The notes beneath the pieces are model-generated. The model did not search any database, was not told the DNA's origin, and was given only the letters and a program-made list of their open reading frames with translations. A DNA stretch of 64,000 bases from Nelumbo lutea (lineage: Eukaryota; Streptophyta; Magnoliopsida; Proteales; Nelumbonaceae): positions 14,632,934-14,696,933 of the forward strand of contig JAKGHH010000003.1 in the NCBI GenBank assembly GCA_022828595.1, read 5' to 3'. The translations under genes were made by a program, and so were the position numbers. The first letter of the stretch is position 1, and each line of letters opens with the position of its first letter. Below are positions 58,991 through 64,000 of this stretch, piece by piece.

Positions 58991-59301
58991 ACCGTCATTC
59001 TCCCTAAACTAATAAAGTAATTATCAATTAGTAGATACCATTCGGTAATATTGGTGGACCGGGTCCTTGGTCGACTTCTGCTTCTTGCATATGAAACACA
59101 ATGAAAATGTCATTTTCCATGGAAACCAGGCAATTTCTGGAATTTGGTTTTCCACCCCATCCAAACAGAGTCTATAAGAATGGTAAAAGAAAATTGTAAA
59201 GAACTAATATGAAACAAAAACGTATGATATCATTGACAAGTTCTATATGATACAAGACGGCTTCACGAAAAATTGTGCAATTTTACTTTATAAAATCAGT
59301 A

Positions 59302-62300
59302 CTAATTTGTATTTTCAATTTGATGAGGATCAATTACTAATCCCTGTACTGCTGGTTTCCTGCCTAAGAATGTTCTGCGAGGAGTTGCTGCAGAAGAAGC
59401 CATTGGGTGAACATTCGGGGGTATTGGCGTTTCAGGTGAATGACCTGAAATGCAGAGGGAGCCTGCATCATCTTGTGACCAGTATACTTCAACCATAAGA
59501 CCCCTTGGATTTTCTTGGGATTCTGTTCCTGGAATCCCAATAAACCTGGCTCCTACAGGTATCTGCAAAATCACCATCATAAAAGTCCTCAAGTTAAAAC
59601 AAATCAGTCACCATACCAGTTGCTGAAATATTATAAACTGATAGCGGATGCAAATTTATGTAATTTTCTGCATTGAATAACCATATAAATTAATTAAACT
59701 TACTAGAACTGAGGTTCCTGATGTCAAAGTTAAAGTTACTAAGCTCCCTTCAGCTGCAGAATTTTCTAGCTCTGCCTGCTTTGCAATGTTCAGAAACACT
59801 TCTTCCAGAGTTGTTAGTCCAAGTTGGATATCTGATATGCCAAACTCTCTTTCCCTATCTTGAAGTTCCGCAAAGAATTTCTGCATAAGATTATCATAGC
59901 AAGAATAGAAACTAGGACATTAATGTTTAATGCTGAAATTACTGTTGGCATTCACAATGTCAATATAAAGCTCTGATCCTAGGTGCATTATATGATTTAT
60001 TGAAGAAAGATGCCAAAAAGTTTTATAACTTTTAAACTTTTTTAAAAGAAAACAGTTTCAGCAACATGAATGTGATAAAAGGGATGGCCTAGGGCAAACA
60101 TAAAACGATTTTGCTATTTATCAGATCATTTACTAGTAGAATATAATAAGAATACATAGGAGGACGGTGAAAATCAAAGAACTGAGATATTCCTATCTAC
60201 ATATATTTTGACTGTGAAGGTGTCATACATTATGTGACCTGATTGCCTTGTGATACAACACTCAAAACCCCTATGATCCGTGAAAGCTAAGATACAGCAA
60301 GAAACAAAAAACAAGAAAAAGGTATTTACCGTCAACAACCCCTCCTTTTCATGAGGAATAACATAAGTCAGGAAGGCCTTGTTCTCCTCTTTAGGCATGA
60401 CATCTAAATGCTGTCAAATACATCCCACAAGTTAGATACAGAATCTTTTTGGAATGAGAAGATTTAGGAGATTTATTCATCCAACGTACATTTTTGAAAA
60501 ACTGCTTCACAGCTTGACGGTAAGGTTCAGTTGTAGCAAATGCATCGCCATTAACATTAGGAGTCTGCCCAGGAGTGCTTCCAAGGAAGCTTACATTAGC
60601 AATAAAGCCAGTTCCAAACTTTGACTTCAACCTGATTGAGGTTCCAATGCAACGGAGCTTCCCCTTTGCCATGATTGCTATGCGGTCACTTAAAATGTCA
60701 GCTTCCTCCATTGAGTGAGTTGTTAGGACTATAGCTCGGCCTTTCTTTGCATCTTCAATGATGTCCCATACATGCCTCCGAGTGATTGGATCCATACCAG
60801 TAGTCTGCAATATTAAAGGAGGTTACATGCATTGCACAAGAGAACCTACAGATTTAGGAGTATTCTCCATTAATCTTACTGGCTCATCCAAGATGACCAA
60901 TTTTGGATCACCAATAAGTGCTATTGCTACACTTAAGCGGCGCTTCATCCCTCCACTATAGCTCCCGGCTCTCATTTTGGCTGCCTCAGTGAGTTTCACC
61001 TCCTCTAATGATTTCTTGGTAACCTGCTTTTCCAGAAGAATCATTGTGTGTGGAACAGCATGGAAGAAAAGAAAATGATACTAATCTGGGACCTTAAACA
61101 TTTTGATGATATATATGAATGTGGTAAAGAAACTTTTCCATTCTTTAATGCAACATACCGATTTGATTGAAGCAGGAGAAAGGCCTTTAATACTAGCAAA
61201 GAGGTGGAGGTGCTCTTGACCAGTTAAGGCATCCCAGAGAATATCGAACTATATACCAATATAAAAAGAAACAAAAATTAGTTCTTCACTTCCAAACAAA
61301 TCATGGTGCAAAGTCCGAATTATGGTCAGCTAGATTTCGTTCTTAGAAAACAGGGCACCTGAGGACAAACTCCTATTATTCTTTGAATGCTTGACATACC
61401 AATGGAACTTCGAATGGAATATCCATATATCAGTGCTGTAAACAAATCAGTTATAGAGTAATTGAGATGCCACAACTATATCAAGATCAACTTGCAATTG
61501 ATGAGTCTAAGGACCTGAAGAAGAATTTATTACCATCTCCCCCTGTCACTGGTGTAATGCCAGTTAAACAATTAATGACAGTTGTTTTGCCAGCTCCATT
61601 GGGTCCAAGAAGACAAAATAGTTGATCCTTTGGGAAGTTCACCCATAAGCCCTGATGATGAATTTAAAAATTTATCAGCAACCTTAAAGGAAAGAAACCA
61701 ACATCCATGGGGAGACATGGACACACAAGGTATAGTAATCTGCAAGATAAGGCTCACATAGAGACCTCATAACCCAAGAATCTACTGGAATAGATTATAG
61801 TAACCATATGATAAACCAAGTTTATTGTAGAAAAAAATAAAGCTTCAGTCTTCAAGAAGAAAAACAGTATAATATCAAGTCACTAATTTATCCAATCAAG
61901 TAATTTGTGGATATCGAGATCTCCTTGATGGGTGTTGGTCTTGACACACCCACATGTATGGATTGTGTACAGTAAAAGAAGCAAGATGAATGACTTCTTC
62001 CTGCCCTCACCCCAGGCCATTAACACTTTGATATTTGAAGGTAAAATGGTCGTTTACCCTAAGAGCATGGTAAGGAGAAGTTCTCTTGCATCTGCAGCAA
62101 CCAATATTTGTAGTCCCAGGATATGTCTTTGCTAGACCACGTATTTGGACTGCAACATTTGGATCAACTGCACCTTCATTGACTTGTTGTTTTACACCGG
62201 TTTCCTCTTGAAGAACGTCTTCATCATCTGGAGTGATGTTCTCCAGTTCTGGAATTGAACCGGTGCAACTACACACTCCACCCTCTGGAATACAAGGAAT

Positions 62301-63949
62301 GGAAAAGCTGGTCATAAATTACAGTCAACTGGGGCAAGTCACGAATTTTAAAAATGGTAATTGCAGGTATTCAATTACCTTCCGCCTTGTTTCCACCTTT
62401 TCCTGTCCAGTACCCGGGCTTCAAAAAGTAAAACAACGATTTTCTCACACCTGATGAGTTGGGGATAATATTGTCAAAGTAGATAGCCAAAAGGAACCAC
62501 ACAAAGAATGTTGAGATGAGCCATTTATATATGTCATCCTGTCAAAATCATGTATTATTGTAAATATCTAATTCAAAATGTTGGTGCCTGATAGACTGTA
62601 TGGATCTCCTAAATTGTAATCTTAAATGCTAAGCTTTAAAGTATATACATACAATAGTTATCACACACTCTGAATCCTTGGGGGGACAATTAGCCCGTCT
62701 GCTCCAGCTGATCCCATCATCTTGAGGAGTAGCTGTTGCATCTGAGAGAATATTAAGAGCTTCAGCAAGAAGGTTAGGAGGGAACAGGGACCAGATGATT
62801 CGATATTTTCTAGAGTAATCACTGCTGTAGGGAAATCCAAATGTTGTTACTAGCTGCAAGAATCAAAGAAAATCTGTTACAGACTGCATGAATCCATTCC
62901 TGAAACTTTATAGGGAGGATTTTACCTGTGTCAGAAATCCAATTATAAATACAGAAAATCCCACAGTTGTGGATGATGATGACTTGCTAATGAAAGTTGA
63001 TACCATGAAGGCAAAACCAATCTAGCATCAAAGAGAGGAGTTAATCCCAAATATTTATAAATTGGGTTTCCGTGATTGGTAGTAGCACTTTTGTCCAGAA
63101 TTAAGGAGGCATAGAGAAAACTCACCATATTGACTTGGAAAAGCAAGAACAGAAGGAACACAATTGCAAAACTGTTATGCAAGAAAAAGTCAAATTGAAA
63201 CATCATTCCAAAGAGAACTGTGAAAAGTGATGAAAGAACTGCAATCAAGGCCTCCCAAGTGAACCATGACAACCAATAGGCAGATTCATAGAGACCCATT
63301 ATAGACATTGCCTGCAGGTTTTCACATAATGGTAACAGAAAACAGTGATCTGAAAAGGGCCACAATGGTGATTCTTTTGATTAAAACAAAAACCCTGAGC
63401 AGTAGCCGATACCTGGCGGAGTTTGAGTTCTTTCTCTGTTAGCAAAGAACTAATCTGGAAGACAAAACCAAACATGGCAATTGCAAGAAAAAATGTTGGT
63501 CCCACTGTCCCTACAGCAGAGAAGATTTCTATGGCAGGGTGTGCAAATTCCTTAAGCCCCACAACCCAACTAAAATTTGGATCTGTACATGAATGAATTT
63601 TGTCCAAATAAGTTGTAGATTTTAGTAAAAAAAGAAATAGTTGAGAGGGGGGGGGGGATGCTATTAAGTCATTTCTCATAGAAGGAAAAACAATGTAGAA
63701 GATTACAGAACAGGTACCTCCAATCAGGAACCGAGCAATTTCACGCTCTGCAGCAATTTGAAGTGGAATTTGAAACTTAAAAGTGGGGTCCTCATAGTGT
63801 CCCCTCTTGGCTAGTGGAGTTGAGTTAGTTTGAATTCCATAGCTGATTACAGTTTCATTTCTTTCAGCAAAATGTAGAGCTCCAGGACAATGCATAGGAT
63901 TATTGAAAAGCCAATCATCCACTTCATCAGCTGTCCCGAAGGATTTAAC
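59302..63949 (-). CDS. ABCA2-like: ABC transporter A family member 2-like, 3' 15 exons
   Basis: Half-size ABCA transporter (one membrane domain, one ATPase domain) thought to move lipids or fatty acyl compounds at internal membranes. Exons on the minus strand: 63949-63718, 63582-63413, 63311-63126, 63021-62926, 62853-62653, 62538-62379, 62284-62058, 61651-61534, 61435-61359, 61248-61159, 61023-60880, 60804-60490, 60410-60330, 59880-59704, 59562-59302. All phases agree and give 844 residues; family members are nearly 1000, so the N-terminus lies past the window. Membrane helices fill the exons from 63582 to 62926 (e.g. GTVGPTFFLAIAMFGFVF). The ATPase domain has Walker A GPNGAGKTT (exon 61651), Q-loop VCPQ, signature YSGGMKRRLSVA, Walker B LVILDEP and H-loop LTTHSMEEAD. 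A regulatory tail follows. All catalytic motifs are intact. Confidence 0.92.
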
Positions 63950-64000
63950 CTGCACAAAAAGGTGCATAAGTTATGCTTTTATGTTCTTTTACTTGTGAAT
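63950..64000 (-). other. Intron of the ABCA2-like gene at the window edge
   Basis: The acceptor TGTGCAG (63956-63950 on the minus strand) precedes the exon at 63949, so these bases are intronic. Earlier exons lie beyond the window. Confidence 0.75.

Larger units (their letters stand above)
54439..59301. other. Gene-free spacer between IQD and ABCA genes
   Basis: No cellular gene recognised. It contains a 29-base A run (54592-54620), the Mutator-type MITE at 54749, the LINE remnant at 55585, and a further possible MITE at about 56700-57080 with ends GTGTTTGGAAGCGTGG and its imperfect inverse CCACGGTTCCAAACATCC. From 57140 to 57290 it has GATTCGGAT-type palindromes like the 40.7 kb MITE. The remainder is AT-rich without structure I can name. 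The 3' UTR of the ABCA gene lies just below 59302. Confidence 0.5.

Overview
The window is nuclear DNA of a flowering plant, probably a woody dicot or magnoliid; the species cannot be named from sequence alone. Evidence: many-exon genes with GT-AG introns, plant-specific protein families (inactive LRR VI receptor kinase, IQ67-domain protein, plant half-size ABCA transporter), Ty3/gypsy Tat retrotransposons, and dense hAT, Tourist and Mutator-type MITEs in AT-rich spacers. All exon models were built by hand from splice sites and reading-frame continuity.

Layout. 219-347 (+): last exon of a RAD6-type ubiquitin-conjugating enzyme. 4147-7948 (-): eight-exon LRR receptor-like pseudokinase. 11868-15765 (-): six-exon, 355-residue plant protein of unknown function. 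About 16.5-30.6 kb: nested Tat LTR retrotransposons. The old outer element holds a much younger, 5'-truncated inner element (19348-27058) that has a single-frame pol, a spliced antisense gene with its own TATA box, and an 816-bp 3' LTR. 30.6-42.2 kb: gene-free AT-rich DNA with at least seven MITEs with identifiable target duplications. 46182-52420 (+): IQD31-like calmodulin-binding protein. 54.4-59.3 kb: gene-free spacer with a Mutator-type MITE and a LINE remnant. 59302-63949 (-): 3' 15 exons of an ABCA2-like transporter, continuing past the right edge.

The most unusual material is in the mobile DNA. First, the inner Tat element is flanked by a 98-bp direct repeat (97/98 identical) instead of a 5-bp target duplication, yet it starts inside gag. 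Second, its pol frame carries six nonsense codons, all TAG or TGA in places where family logic predicts CAG or CGA, as expected for deamination of methylated C; the RT YxDD motif also reads YVYD. Third, its antisense gene has two consensus introns. Fourth, the outer element's pol 3' end has been amplified into four 248-bp tandem copies. Fifth, two 1.3-1.5 kb hAT-like elements with 8-bp target duplications flank the IQD gene in opposite orientation. One carries a captured short-chain dehydrogenase/reductase fragment, and two short relatives of the same family lie at 32.2 and 33.4 kb.

The cellular genes are housekeeping or signalling genes with no evident operon-like relationship.
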